Positions 7,572 to 16,893 of a stretch of DNA of 64,000 nt are shown one piece after another; position 1 is the stretch's first letter, and each line of letters starts with the position of its first letter. Source of the DNA: Pseudonocardia sediminis. Lineage in GTDB: Bacteria > Actinomycetota > Actinomycetes > Mycobacteriales > Pseudonocardiaceae. The stretch is taken from assembly GCF_004217185.1 (NCBI RefSeq), contig NZ_SHKL01000001.1, positions 6,012,001 through 6,076,000 on the forward strand. The letters are read 5' to 3'. The notes under the pieces are model-generated. The model saw only the letters and a list, made by a program, of their open reading frames with translations. It had not been told where the DNA came from and ran no database searches. Position numbers and translations under genes: made by a program.

Positions 7572-9338
7572 ATGGCCGACCTCGCGGATCGGCGGCGTCT
7601 GCTCACGACCGCCCGGGAGGACTTCCTGGACCGCGGCCGCACCGACCTGCGCGGTGTGCCCGGCCACGTCGCCGCCTCGTGGCGGCGGAGCGCCTCGAGC
7701 GGGGTCGCCCCGCAGGGCGTGGCCAGTGAGTACCACTCCGGCCTCGACGTCGGCTCCCGGCTGGTGCGGTGCGCCCGGCCGTCGATGGAGCAGCTCGCCG
7801 AACAGCTCTCCGACATCCCGATCTGCGTCGCGCTGACCGACGACCGCGCGCGCATCCTGAGCCGTCGCGACACCGCCTCGGGGTTCGCCCGCGTCCTCGA
7901 CCGCGTCTACTTCGCCCAGGGGTTCGGCTACGCCGAGGGCGCGGTCGGCACGAACGGCGTCGGGACGGTCCTGGAGTACGGCGAGTCCGTGCACATCGTC
8001 GGCGCCGAGCACTTCGTGGACACCCTGCAGTCGTTCGCCTGCGCCGGCGCCCCGATCCGGGACCCGTTCACCGGCCGGATCTCCGGCGTCCTCGACATCA
8101 GCTGCCTCAGCGACCACTCGTCGCCGGTCATGCACTCGCTGGTCCGCTCCGCCGCGCGGCGCGTCGAGGACGACCTGCTGCACGACCGCGGACTCCCTCA
8201 ACAGGCGCTGTTCGACGCGTTCTCCCGCGCCGACGTGCACGGCCGCCGGGCCGTGCTGGCCGTCGGGCAGCGGGTGGTGATGGCGAACTCCCCGATGCAG
8301 ACGTTGCTCGACCCGGGCGACCTCGAGGCCCTGCAGGACCACGTGCGGTTCCGGATGCTGCGCCGCGACGCGGTGGACGAGCGGGTCGACCTGCCGTCCG
8401 GGACGCGGGTGCGGCTGCGCGGGACGGCGGTGACGGCCGGGCCGGACGTCGCCGGGATGGTCGCCACGGTCGCGGTGCTGCACGAGGTGGACACCCCGGC
8501 CGGCCCGCGTTCCCGTCCCGAACCGGCCGGACGTCGCACCCCGGCGTGGTGTGACGCGGCGTCGACGGTGGAGAGCGCGCTGCGCGCCGGTGACCCGGTC
8601 CTGCTGCTCGGCGAGCGCGGGAGCGGGCGGCTGCACCTGCTCACCGAGCTCCACCGGTCGCTGCACGACGACGGACGGGTCGTCGCGATCGAGGCGGACG
8701 AGGTCGAGGCCGAGCCCGCCGGCGTCGCGGCACGTGTGCTGCGCGCGGACCGGCAACCGGTCCTCCACGTCCTGCGCGACGTCGACCGCCTGTCCCCGAC
8801 CGCGGTCCGGGCCTTCGTCCGGGCGCTCGGCTCCGCCGCGGACGGACGGGCCCCGGGCACCGTCGCGGCCACCGCGTCCGCCGGCTCCCTCGGCGGCGTG
8901 GGACGCGCCGCGCCGTTGACGGCGATGTTCCGGGCGTCGGCGACCGTGCCGGCCCTGCGTCATCGCGGCCCCGACCTGCCCGCTCTCGCCGACGAGCTGC
9001 TGGCCGTCCTGGCCCCGGACCGTGACGTCCGGCTGTCCCGGGACGCGCTGCGCCTGCTGGGACGCCACCGCTGGCCCGGCAACGTCGACGAGCTGCGGGA
9101 CGCGCTGGTGACCGCGCTGGCCCGGCGCCCGGTCGGCACGATCGGCGCCGACGACCTGCCCGCGTCGTGCCAGAGCGTGCCGCGCAGCGCGCTGCGCCCG
9201 GTCGACGAGATCGAACGCGACGCGATCGTCGCCGCCCTGCGGGAGGTGGGCGGGAACCGTAGCGCCGCGGCCGCGGCGCTCGGGCTGGGGCGCTCCACCC
9301 TCTACCGCAAGATCCGGCAGTACGGAATCTCCGTCTGA
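7572..9338 (+). CDS. AcoR-like activator (GAF - degenerate AAA - Fis HTH)
   Basis: 588 aa. The N-terminal half has the GAF sensor pattern of acetoin-type activators (FGYAEGAVGTNGVGT near residues 118-132). The central region is a shrunken AAA+ domain: a Walker-A-like GERGSGR (347-353) lacks the Lys-Ser/Thr, and the GAFTGA loop that contacts sigma-54 is absent. The end is a Fis-type helix-turn-helix (GGNRSAAAAALGLGRSTLYRKI). Actinobacteria generally lack sigma-54, so it presumably works with another sigma factor. The adjacent monooxygenase at 9435 is the likely target. GGGAGG precedes the ATG. Confidence 0.8.
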   Translation: MADLADRRRLLTTAREDFLDRGRTDLRGVPGHVAASWRRSASSGVAPQGVASEYHSGLDVGSRLVRCARPSMEQLAEQLSDIPICVALTDDRARILSRRDTASGFARVLDRVYFAQGFGYAEGAVGTNGVGTVLEYGESVHIVGAEHFVDTLQSFACAGAPIRDPFTGRISGVLDISCLSDHSSPVMHSLVRSAARRVEDDLLHDRGLPQQALFDAFSRADVHGRRAVLAVGQRVVMANSPMQTLLDPGDLEALQDHVRFRMLRRDAVDERVDLPSGTRVRLRGTAVTAGPDVAGMVATVAVLHEVDTPAGPRSRPEPAGRRTPAWCDAASTVESALRAGDPVLLLGERGSGRLHLLTELHRSLHDDGRVVAIEADEVEAEPAGVAARVLRADRQPVLHVLRDVDRLSPTAVRAFVRALGSAADGRAPGTVAATASAGSLGGVGRAAPLTAMFRASATVPALRHRGPDLPALADELLAVLAPDRDVRLSRDALRLLGRHRWPGNVDELRDALVTALARRPVGTIGADDLPASCQSVPRSALRPVDEIERDAIVAALREVGGNRSAAAAALGLGRSTLYRKIRQYGISV

Positions 9339-9434
9339 CCCCGGGCACGTCCCGATATGGGACACCCCGGCACCCCGGTGGGCCCGGAGCATGGACGGCG
9401 TCCGTGACCCAGGCCGCAGTGAGGGTGAACGACG

Positions 9435-11078
9435 ATGACGTCCGCGACCGACAGCAGCACCCGGCCCGACGAGAGCTCGGCCGCCCTGGAGGTCGACGCC
9501 GTCGTCCTCGGTGCGGGGGTGGCCGGGCTGTACCAGCTCCACCAGCTCCGCGAGCAGGGGCTGCGCGTGCGCGCGTACGACGCCGCGGCCGACGTCGGGG
9601 GCACCTGGTACTGGAACCGCTACCCGGGCTCGCGCTTCGACAGCGAGGGCTACATCTACCAGTACCTGTTCTCCGAGGAGCTCTACAAGGGGTGGAGCTG
9701 GAGCGAGAAGTTCCCCGGCCAGCCGGAGGTCGAGAGCTGGCTGCACTACGTCGCCGACCGCCTCGACCTGCGCCGCGACATCCAGTTCTCCACCACGATC
9801 ACCGAGGCCCGGTTCGACGACGACCGCGGCCGCTGGACGTTGCGCACCGACCGCGGCGAGACCGTCGACACGCAGTTCTTCGTGACCTGCGCCGGGATGC
9901 TGTCCGCGCCGATGGAGAACGTCCTGCCCGGCCGCGAGGACTTCCGGGGGACGATCTTCCACACCTCGCGCTGGCCGCGCGAGGACGTGGAGCTGGCCGG
10001 CAAGCGCGTCGGCGTGGTCGGGATCGGCGCCACCGGGATCCAGGTCATCCAGACGATCGCCGCCGAGGTCGGGCACCTGACCGTCTTCGCGCGGACCCCG
10101 CAGTACGCGCTGCCGATGAAGAACCCGAAGTACTCCCGGGCCGACCAGGACCGGTACAAGAGCCGCTTCGAAGAGCTGCGCGACCGGATCCCGCACACGT
10201 TCACCGGGTTCGAGTACGACTTCGAGAACGTCTGGGCGGACTGCAGCCCGGAGAGGCGTCAGGAGATCCTCGAGGAGATCTACCAGGACGGGTCGCTGAA
10301 GTTCTGGCTCGCGAGCTTCGGGGAGATGTTCTTCTTCGAGGAGGTGAGCGAGGCCATCTCGGAGTTCGTCCGGGAGAAGATGCGGGCGCGGCTGAAGGAC
10401 CAGCGCCTGATCGACGTCCTGGTCCCGACCGACTACGGCTTCGGCACCCACCGCGTCCCGCTCGAGACCGACTACCTCGAGGTCTACCTGCGGGAGAACG
10501 TCGACCTCGTCGGGGTGCGGGACAACCCGATCTCCCGGGTCGTGCCCGAGGGGATCGAGCTGGCCGACGGGTCCGTGCACGAGCTCGACCTGATCATCCT
10601 GGCGACCGGCTTCGACGCCGGCACCGGCGCGCTCACCCGGATCGACATCCGCGGGCGCGAGGGCCGGTCGCTGACCGAGGACTGGGGCCGCGACATCCGC
10701 ACCACGATGGGCCTGATGGTCCACGGCTACCCGAACATGCTGACCACGGCCGTGCCGCTGGCCCCGTCCGCGGCGCTGTGCAACATGACCACCTGCCTGC
10801 AGCAGCAGACCGAGTGGATCAACGGCGCCATCCGGGACCTGCGCCAGGAGGGCAAGTCGGTGATCGAGCCGACGCGGGAGGGCGAGGACGCGTGGGTGGC
10901 CCACCACGAGGAGGTCGCGAACGCGACGCTCGTCCCGAAGACGACGTCCTGGTACATGGGGTCGAACGTCGAGGGCAAGCCCCGCCGGATGCTGTCCTAC
11001 ATCGGCGGCGTGGGCACCTACCGCCAGAAGTGCGAGGAGGAGGCCGCGGCCGGCTACCCCGCGTTCCGCCGGAGCTGA
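9435..11078 (+). CDS. flavin-containing (Baeyer-Villiger type) monooxygenase
   Basis: 547 aa, FAD and NADPH dependent, cytosolic. The FAD Rossmann motif GAGVAG is at 26-31, followed by GGTWYWNRYPG (55-65); the Baeyer-Villiger fingerprint FRGTIFHTSRW is at 170-180; the NADPH Rossmann motif GIGATG ends at 201. These enzymes insert oxygen next to a ketone to form an ester or lactone. The substrate is not readable. It lies 96 bases after the AcoR-like activator in the same direction, suggesting substrate-induced expression. Confidence 0.88.
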   Translation: MTSATDSSTRPDESSAALEVDAVVLGAGVAGLYQLHQLREQGLRVRAYDAAADVGGTWYWNRYPGSRFDSEGYIYQYLFSEELYKGWSWSEKFPGQPEVESWLHYVADRLDLRRDIQFSTTITEARFDDDRGRWTLRTDRGETVDTQFFVTCAGMLSAPMENVLPGREDFRGTIFHTSRWPREDVELAGKRVGVVGIGATGIQVIQTIAAEVGHLTVFARTPQYALPMKNPKYSRADQDRYKSRFEELRDRIPHTFTGFEYDFENVWADCSPERRQEILEEIYQDGSLKFWLASFGEMFFFEEVSEAISEFVREKMRARLKDQRLIDVLVPTDYGFGTHRVPLETDYLEVYLRENVDLVGVRDNPISRVVPEGIELADGSVHELDLIILATGFDAGTGALTRIDIRGREGRSLTEDWGRDIRTTMGLMVHGYPNMLTTAVPLAPSAALCNMTTCLQQQTEWINGAIRDLRQEGKSVIEPTREGEDAWVAHHEEVANATLVPKTTSWYMGSNVEGKPRRMLSYIGGVGTYRQKCEEEAAAGYPAFRRS

Positions 11079-11085
11079 CGCCTGC

Positions 11086-11451
11086 TCAGTGCTCGACCGA
11101 CCCGATCGACGCCGCATCCTCCGGGTGCTCGCGGCACCGGTCGGTCTCCGGACGGGCCTCGAGACGCTCGTCGTCGATCTCGCGGTCGCAGACGGCGCAC
11201 CGGCCGAACGTGCCGGAGTCGACGCGCTCCAGGGCGGCGGCCACCTGCGCCCGCTGACGGCGGATCGTCCCGATCATCAGCTCGTCGTCCATCGACTCGG
11301 TCGCACGCGACCCGTTGTCGCCGAAGTCGGTGCCCTCGGCGCCGCGGTCGGCGTCGCTGCGGTCGGGGCGCAGTGCGTCCTCGGCCGAGGACTCGGTGTC
11401 GAGGCGGTCGAGCTCGTCCTGCAGCAGGCTGCGGAGCCGGGTCTGTTCCAT
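11086..11451 (-). CDS. TraR/DksA-type zinc-finger protein
   Basis: 121 aa. Two acidic helices are followed by the C4-type finger CAVCDREIDDERLEARPETDRCREH, typical of the DksA/TraR zinc-finger domain. Actinobacterial members of this kind are small putative RNA-polymerase secondary-channel factors. Convergent with the monooxygenase gene. The 178 bases upstream to 11629 show no gene. Confidence 0.8.
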   Translation of the reverse strand: MEQTRLRSLLQDELDRLDTESSAEDALRPDRSDADRGAEGTDFGDNGSRATESMDDELMIGTIRRQRAQVAAALERVDSGTFGRCAVCDREIDDERLEARPETDRCREHPEDAASIGSVEH

Positions 11452-11629
11452 GGGGTCCTCCAGGGCGTTCGGCGACGCCCCGGTCCTCGGACGGGCACGG
11501 GCGCCGGTGTCGTCCCTGCCGTACCCGCGGACACCTCGGCGAACCGTCCCCCGTCCGTGGCCCAGCCGACCGGCACGTCCACCGCGCCGACCGGGCCCTC
11601 CGGCGGAGTCCCGCCGGACGGAGGGTGGG

Positions 11630-11845
11630 TCAGCGCGCGCCGGCGGCGACCGTCGAGACCCGGGAGCGGATCTCGGAGGCGGCCTCGTCGGTCAGGCACG
11701 CCACGTCACCGTCGGTCTCCGAGGCACCCGGCCCGACGGTCAGGACCTTCTCGTATCCCGCCTCCATCAGGTCGCGGGCCTGCGCGACGACGGTCCGGAC
11801 GTCGGTGCCCAGCTCGTCGGCCAGTGCGTCGGGCGTGATGCTCAT
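11630..11845 (-). CDS. hypothetical protein, 71 aa
   Basis: Small protein beginning MSITPDALADELGTDVRTVV, which could be a short helix-turn-helix or translation-initiation-factor N-terminal-like helical segment; the rest is acidic without motifs. ATG follows AGGAG. Conserved small proteins of this sort are common beside TraR/DksA genes, but I do not recognise the family. Confidence 0.5.
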   Translation of the reverse strand: MSITPDALADELGTDVRTVVAQARDLMEAGYEKVLTVGPGASETDGDVACLTDEAASEIRSRVSTVAAGAR

Positions 11846-12033
11846 CCTGTGCTCCTCACAGGTACGGAGCCGTGGCTCCTGTTGTTCGCGAGGGGGTCAC
11901 CCTGCGCGACGAGGGGGCGACGCTACCTCCGATGCCGCACCGTGGCAGGCCCCACCCGGTGATCCGCCCCGGTATCGGACAGAAACAGTCAGAAGTGACT
12001 GGTAGCGTCGTCCTCCCCGACGAGGAGGTCCCG

Positions 12034-13272
12034 TTGACGACGACCGAGCCGACCGTCCCCCGCACCCAGGACCGCATGACCCACGACGTCTGGCTGCCGG
12101 AGGAGACCGTCGCCCTGCGGGCCGAGGCCCGCGCCGCGGTGGAGAAGCGGCTGGCGCCGTTCGCCCGGGACATCGGGTGGCGCGAGGAGTCCGCCGACTC
12201 GTTCCCGTGGGAGGCGTTCCGGGGTCTCGCCGACGAGGGGCTGTTCGCCGTCCCGTTCGGCTCCGACTTCGGCCGCGGTCTCGAGCACCCGATGCTCGGC
12301 ACCTGCACGGTGACCGAGGAGATCGCCTACCACTCGTCGTCGATGGCCGGGGTCTACGACGGGCAGTGCATCCTCGTCCCGCAGACGCTCACGTTCGCCT
12401 CCGACGAGCTCCGCGCCCGCCTGATCCCGGAGCTCACCTCCGGCCGGGTCGCGTTCTCCTTCGCCACCACCGAGCCGGAGACCAGCTCGGACCTGACCGC
12501 GGAGCGGATGCAGACCGTCGCCGAGGAGACGCCCGACGGCTTCGTCGTCAACGGCCGCAAGCGCTGGATCACCAACAGCGTCGTGGCCGGTTGGGTGTCG
12601 GTGCTGGTCCGCGCCGGGGCCGGCAGCGACCGGGCGCACATGCTCCTGGTCGACCTGTCCTCGCCCGGTATCCGCGTCGGGACGCCGGACCTGAAGATGG
12701 GGCACCGCGGCCAGATCACCGCCGACATCGTGTTCGAGAACGTGCACGTCCCGCGCGAGAACCTGCTCGGGCAGCCCGGGGCCGGGCTCGGCGTCGCGCT
12801 GTCGGCGCTCGTGCGCGGGCGGATCGGGATCGGCGCCGCCGGTGTCGGCGTCGCCCAGGCCGCGCTGGACCTGGCCGTGGAGCGGCTGCGCACCCGTCAG
12901 GTCTTCGGCGGGCCGCTGGGCGCGATGCAGCACTGGCAGTTCACGATGGCCCAGCGCGCCACCGAGATCGAGTGCGCCCGCACGCTCTACCAGAAGGCCG
13001 CCACCCTGCTCGACCGCGGCGACCGCTCCGCCGAGCCGGAGGCCGCGATGGCGAAGGCCTACGGCACCCGGCTGGCCAACGACCTGGTCCGGGAGGCCAT
13101 TCAGATCCACGGCGCGCTGGGCTTCGCCCGACAGGTCTCGGAGAGCGGCGAGTCGGTACGGCTCGAGGAGATGTACCGGGACGCGAAGATCCTGGAGATC
13201 TTCGAGGGTGCGAACGAGCTGCAGCAGTGGATCGTGGCCCGGACGCTGATCGGGCGTGACGTCACCGGCTGA
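12034..13272 (+). CDS. acyl-CoA dehydrogenase
   Basis: 412 aa. It oxidises an acyl-CoA thioester at the alpha-beta carbons with FAD, passing electrons to ETF. Seen: N-terminal helical domain, the middle beta domain with SFATTEPETSSD and KRWITNS, and the C-terminal domain with IQIHGALGF and YRDAKILEIFEGANE, where the Glu of FEG is the usual catalytic base position. I chose the TTG at 12034, which has GAGGAGG seven bases upstream; an ATG at 12076 would cut the N-terminus. The position 93 bases ahead of a luciferase-like oxidoreductase suggests a catabolic cluster. Confidence 0.85.
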   Translation: MTTTEPTVPRTQDRMTHDVWLPEETVALRAEARAAVEKRLAPFARDIGWREESADSFPWEAFRGLADEGLFAVPFGSDFGRGLEHPMLGTCTVTEEIAYHSSSMAGVYDGQCILVPQTLTFASDELRARLIPELTSGRVAFSFATTEPETSSDLTAERMQTVAEETPDGFVVNGRKRWITNSVVAGWVSVLVRAGAGSDRAHMLLVDLSSPGIRVGTPDLKMGHRGQITADIVFENVHVPRENLLGQPGAGLGVALSALVRGRIGIGAAGVGVAQAALDLAVERLRTRQVFGGPLGAMQHWQFTMAQRATEIECARTLYQKAATLLDRGDRSAEPEAAMAKAYGTRLANDLVREAIQIHGALGFARQVSESGESVRLEEMYRDAKILEIFEGANELQQWIVARTLIGRDVTG

Positions 13273-13364
13273 CCTCCTCCGGTGCCGGGGCCGTCCCGGC
13301 CGGCTCGGGGTGATCCCGAACGCTCGGGTGGGGCCGCACCCGCGGCGCCTGACAGGGTGGGTCC

Positions 13365-14390
13365 GTGCACCTGGGAATCGACAGTTTCGTGGCAGCCGTG
13401 ACCGACCCGGCCACCGAGGCAGTGGTGGGGCCGCAGGAGCGCGTGGCGCACCTGCTGGAGGAGATCGCGCTCGCCGACCAGGTCGGGCTGCACTCGTTCG
13501 GCATCGGCGAGCACCACCGGGCCGAGTACTACGACTCGGCACCCGCCGTCATCCTCGCCGCCGCGGCGGCCCGGACGTCGCAGATCCGGCTGCGCAGTGC
13601 CGTGACGGTGCTGTCCGCCGCCGACCCGGTGCGCGTGTTCGAGGAGTTCGCGACCGTCGACCTGATCTCGCGAGGCCGGGTCGAGCTCGTCGTCGGGCGC
13701 GGGTCGTTCACCGAGGCCTTCCCGCTGTTCGGGCTGAACCTCGCCGACTACGACGACCTGTTCGACGAGAAGCTCGACCTGCTGCTGAAGATCCGCGAGA
13801 ACGCCGAGGTGACCTGGTCGGGGCGGCTGCGCCCGGCGCTGACCGGGCAGGGCGTCTACCCGCGCCCGGTGCAGGAGCGGCTGCCGGTGTGGATCGGCGT
13901 CGGCGGCACCCCGCAGTCGTTCGTCCGCGCCGGCCTGCTCGGCCTCCCGCTGATGGTCGCGATCATCGGTGGCCAGCCGCAGCAGTTCGCGCCGCTGATC
14001 GACCTCTACCGCCGGGCCGGCGCGCAGGCCGGCCACCCGCCGGAGGCGCTGCGCGTGGGCCTGCACTGCTTCGGCTTCCTGGGCGACGACGTGGAGAAGG
14101 CGACCTCGGCGTTCTACCCGGGCTGGGCCGAGATGTTCACCAAGGTCTCCCAGGAGCGCGGCTTCCCGCCGCCGAACCGCCGTCAGTTCGACGCGACCCG
14201 CGGGCCCGACGGCGCGTTCTTCGTCGGGGACCCGGAGACCGTCGCCGCGAAGTGCCTGCGCGTGTCCGAGCAGCTCGGCGGCGTCGAGCGGATCAACCTG
14301 CAGATGACGAACCCGCGCCTGGCCCACGACGACCTCCTGCACTCGATCGAGCTCCTGGGGACGAAGGTCGCACCCCTCGTCGCGGGCTGA
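13365..14390 (+). CDS. LLM class flavin-dependent oxidoreductase
   Basis: 341 aa. A luciferase-like monooxygenase/F420 or FMN oxidoreductase with the TIM-barrel pattern: FGIGEHHRAEYYDSAP near residue 45, GRVELVVGRGS near 105 and PVWIGVGGTPQS near 175. It begins at a GTG. These proteins use FMNH2 or F420; the substrate is unknown. It is the second gene of a run with acyl-CoA dehydrogenase and an epimerase. Confidence 0.85.
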   Translation: MHLGIDSFVAAVTDPATEAVVGPQERVAHLLEEIALADQVGLHSFGIGEHHRAEYYDSAPAVILAAAAARTSQIRLRSAVTVLSAADPVRVFEEFATVDLISRGRVELVVGRGSFTEAFPLFGLNLADYDDLFDEKLDLLLKIRENAEVTWSGRLRPALTGQGVYPRPVQERLPVWIGVGGTPQSFVRAGLLGLPLMVAIIGGQPQQFAPLIDLYRRAGAQAGHPPEALRVGLHCFGFLGDDVEKATSAFYPGWAEMFTKVSQERGFPPPNRRQFDATRGPDGAFFVGDPETVAAKCLRVSEQLGGVERINLQMTNPRLAHDDLLHSIELLGTKVAPLVAG

Positions 14391-14427
14391 GCCGTTTCCC
14401 GGTGATCACATCGGGAAATCCGGCGGC

Positions 14428-15303
14428 ATGAAGATCCTCGTCACCGGAGCACTGGGCAAGGTCGGCCGCGCCACCGTCGCGGCCGCGCAGGCCGCGGGAC
14501 ACGACGTCACCGCCACCGACCAGGCCCCGCCGTCCTACGGCCCGACCGACCCGTCGGCCGCGCCCTACCTGCGCGCCGACCTGACCGACTTCGGCCAGAC
14601 CGTCGACCTCGTCGGACGGGTCCGGCCCGACGCCGTCGTCCACACCGCCGGCATCCCCGAGCCGTTCCAGGACACCGAGGTCGCGATCTTCGACACGAAC
14701 CTCCCGGCGCTGTTCCACGTCGCCGAGGCGGTCCGGCTCGTCGGCGTCCCGCGGCTGGTGGCCATGTCCAGCGAGACCGCACCCGGCTACATGACCGGCG
14801 ACCCGGTGCTGCTGCCGGACTACCTGCCCGTCGACGAGAACCACCCGCTGCGTCCCCGCGAGGCCTACGCGCTGACCAAGGTGCTCGGCGAGCACATGCT
14901 CGACGCCTTGGTCCGCCGTCAGGACAACGCCGTGCCCGTCACCGCGGTGTCGATCCGCCCGTCGCTGGTCACCACCGGCGAGATGTACGGCGACTTCATC
15001 AAGCGGACCCGTGAGGCCGAGATCGCGCCGTCGTTCAACCAGTGGACGTTCGTCGACGCCGACGACCTTGGCGACCTCGCCCTGCGTGCGGCGACGACGG
15101 AGACCCCGGGCCACGAGGTCGTCTACGCGGCGCAGCCGGACAACCTGCGCGGGGAGCCCCTCGCCGACCTCGTCGCGAAGGCCTACGGCGACGACGCCCC
15201 GGAGATCCGTGACCTCGAGCGTCCGGACTCCGGCGCGATCTCGGTCGCCAAGGCCCGCCGCCTGTTCGGCTGGGAGCCGCGGACGGGACTCGCCGCGCGC
15301 TGA
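14428..15303 (+). CDS. NAD-dependent epimerase/dehydratase family protein
   Basis: 291 aa, extended SDR. TGALGKVGRATV (residues 6-17) is the nucleotide-binding motif, HTAGIPEP (about 72-79) follows beta-4, and the catalytic YALTK lies near residue 148 with the partner serine in MSSETA. The substrate could be a nucleotide sugar or a small aldehyde; not decidable here. It begins 37 bases after the luciferase-like gene. Confidence 0.85.
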   Translation: MKILVTGALGKVGRATVAAAQAAGHDVTATDQAPPSYGPTDPSAAPYLRADLTDFGQTVDLVGRVRPDAVVHTAGIPEPFQDTEVAIFDTNLPALFHVAEAVRLVGVPRLVAMSSETAPGYMTGDPVLLPDYLPVDENHPLRPREAYALTKVLGEHMLDALVRRQDNAVPVTAVSIRPSLVTTGEMYGDFIKRTREAEIAPSFNQWTFVDADDLGDLALRAATTETPGHEVVYAAQPDNLRGEPLADLVAKAYGDDAPEIRDLERPDSGAISVAKARRLFGWEPRTGLAAR

Positions 15304-15373
15304 CGCACCCTGCTCCCCCGTCCGGCCTGCCGTCGCTCAGCGGCGGCGGGGCCGGACCGGGTCGGGCCGTCGA

Positions 15374-15799
15374 TCAGCGGCGACGCCCGGGCCGGGTCGG
15401 CAGCAGGCCTCCGGCGTGCAGCGCCGTGGCCCACATCAGCGGCTCGACGAGCAGGCGGACGAACCGCTTCCGGTCGGAGTCCAGGCCGAGGCCGTCGGCG
15501 CGGTTCCGGTACTGCGCGATGTTGCCGGGGAAGACCGCGACCAGGAACGCCGTGGTCAGCCCGGCCATCCGCCGACGCTCCTTGGGCAGGGCGACGAGGC
15601 CGAGGCCCAGCGAGATCTCCACCGCCCCCGAAAGCAGGACGACCTCGTCGGTGTCCATCGGGACCCAGTTCGGGACCTGGGCCTGGAAGCCGTCCCGGGC
15701 GAACGTGAGGTGCGAGATGCCGGCGAAGGCCATGCCGGCACCGGCGACCCACCGGGCCACCTGCTGGCTGCGCGGCGGACGTGACGTACGAGAGCTCAT
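15374..15799 (-). CDS. DoxX-like membrane protein
   Basis: 141 aa with four hydrophobic segments. The pattern GMAFAGISHLTF near residue 22, GAVEISLGLGLVAL near 58 and AVFPGNIAQYRN near 88 matches the DoxX-like/DUF4267-type integral membrane family. Actinobacterial members are often linked to thiol or redox functions, but no partner is adjacent. Convergent with the epimerase gene. Confidence 0.75.
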   Translation of the reverse strand: MSSRTSRPPRSQQVARWVAGAGMAFAGISHLTFARDGFQAQVPNWVPMDTDEVVLLSGAVEISLGLGLVALPKERRRMAGLTTAFLVAVFPGNIAQYRNRADGLGLDSDRKRFVRLLVEPLMWATALHAGGLLPTRPGRRR

Positions 15800-15946
15800 G
15801 ACGATCTCCGGTCGTGTCGGGCACCGTCCATGGCGGCCAGAACCGGCCCCGCCGACGCGACGAGTGCATCGAAGATCGAACTACCCGATCTTGCGACGAC
15901 GACACGTGCGATCCGCTGCACGACAGGCTGATACCCGTCGCACCAC

Positions 15947-16090
15947 TCAGGATCCGCCGGTGGTCTCGTCCGCTCCCGAGACGTCCACGTCGAACGCGTT
16001 GAGCAGCACCGACACCAGGCTGTGGCAGCCGACGAGGTAGATCAGCTCCGCCGTGCCGTCACGCCCGAAGCCTCGAGCGCCGCCTGGTGA
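15947..16090 (-). pseudogene. carboxymuconolactone-decarboxylase-like fragment
   Basis: Leftward reading gives GRDGTAELIYLVGCHSLVSV followed by LLNAFDVDV. That is the C-terminal signature of the CMD/alkylhydroperoxidase-D-like family (usually ELI...VG.Y..V...LN.F.V). Just upstream the sequence continues as QAALEA in a neighbouring frame, pointing to a one-base deletion. No CxxxxH active site is found upstream. A gene remnant within an otherwise empty 387-base gap (15800-16186). Confidence 0.55.
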
Positions 16091-16186
16091 GTCGCGCCTG
16101 GCAGCGCACCGCCGCCCTGGAGCGGGTGCACGCGCCCTGTCCCTCGCTCGGGAGGGCTCCCGAGGCGCGTCCCTACGGTCCCGCTC

Positions 16187-16540
16187 ATGACACATCAGGA
16201 CAGTCGGAACATCAGGGACGAGGCGGTCGCCTTCGCCCGGCGGATGGTGTGCGGAACGATCGCCGCCGCGGGGGTCGTGGGGGCGCTGGCCCTCTCCCCC
16301 GGACACGCCGTCCAGCCGGTGTCGACGAGCACCGCGATGACGCAGCCCATGCAGCCTCCGCCCCCGCCTCCCGGATGGCCGCCGCCGGAGATGCACCAGC
16401 CCGGTCAGCAGGGACCGGCTCCCGGTGACCAGGACAAGCCCCCGCCCGCCTCGCCTCCGATCACCGACCCGATCTGCCAGGACATCCTCGGAGTGCCCGA
16501 CGTCAACGCCCCCTGCCACGACCCGTCGGACGTGGCGTAG
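16187..16540 (+). CDS. exported or membrane-anchored proline-rich protein
   Basis: 117 aa. One hydrophobic segment (about residues 20-40, MVCGTIAAAGVVGALALS) behind a charged N-terminus acts as a signal anchor. A Pro/Gln/Gly-rich linker (PPPPPPGWPPPE) and a short C-terminal part with two Cys follow. No Shine-Dalgarno is evident. The family is not recognised; a surface role is likely. Confidence 0.5.
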   Translation: MTHQDSRNIRDEAVAFARRMVCGTIAAAGVVGALALSPGHAVQPVSTSTAMTQPMQPPPPPPGWPPPEMHQPGQQGPAPGDQDKPPPASPPITDPICQDILGVPDVNAPCHDPSDVA

Positions 16541-16578
16541 CTCCGCCGGCGCTTCCGGTCGGGCGGAGACGCATCTCG

Positions 16579-16854
16579 ATGGCGCCCGGCCGGATCGCCA
16601 CTCCTCGGGCGGCCACTTCGCGCCTGGTGACGGTCCGGCCGATCCTTGAGCCGAACGGCCGTATGCAGTACCGACTATTCAAGGTCGAACGGCGCAACGG
16701 CCGCTTGCCGGGGTTCGACGAGCCGGGCGTGACCGCCGCACAGCACCGCCGCCCCGTCAGCCGCCGCGCCGGCGTCTTTCCGCGAGTCGCTCTGGCCGTC
16801 ACGACGGCGGTCGTCGCCGGGGCAGGTTGGATCCCCGCCGCGGACTGCTCCTGA
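16579..16854 (+). CDS. possible short protein, weak
   Basis: A 91-codon frame fills part of a 353-base gap. It is Arg-rich with one C-terminal hydrophobic stretch (VALAVTTAVVAGAGW). It has no good ribosome-binding site and composition that could be chance in GC-rich DNA. Listed only because nothing else occupies the interval. Confidence 0.2.
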   Translation: MAPGRIATPRAATSRLVTVRPILEPNGRMQYRLFKVERRNGRLPGFDEPGVTAAQHRRPVSRRAGVFPRVALAVTTAVVAGAGWIPAADCS

Positions 16855-16893
16855 GGAGCAGGTCATCCGAGGCGGCCTGCTCGAACGGAGGAA

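Noticed and set aside
7389..11117. 1242-codon minus-strand frame
   Set aside because: It is antisense to the AcoR-like regulator and the monooxygenase, both with full motifs; its Arg/Asp/Gly-rich translation has no family features.
11872..12033. Longer N-terminus for the acyl-CoA dehydrogenase
   Set aside because: The additional 54 codons carry no family similarity, and a TTG with GAGGAGG at 12034 gives the usual length.
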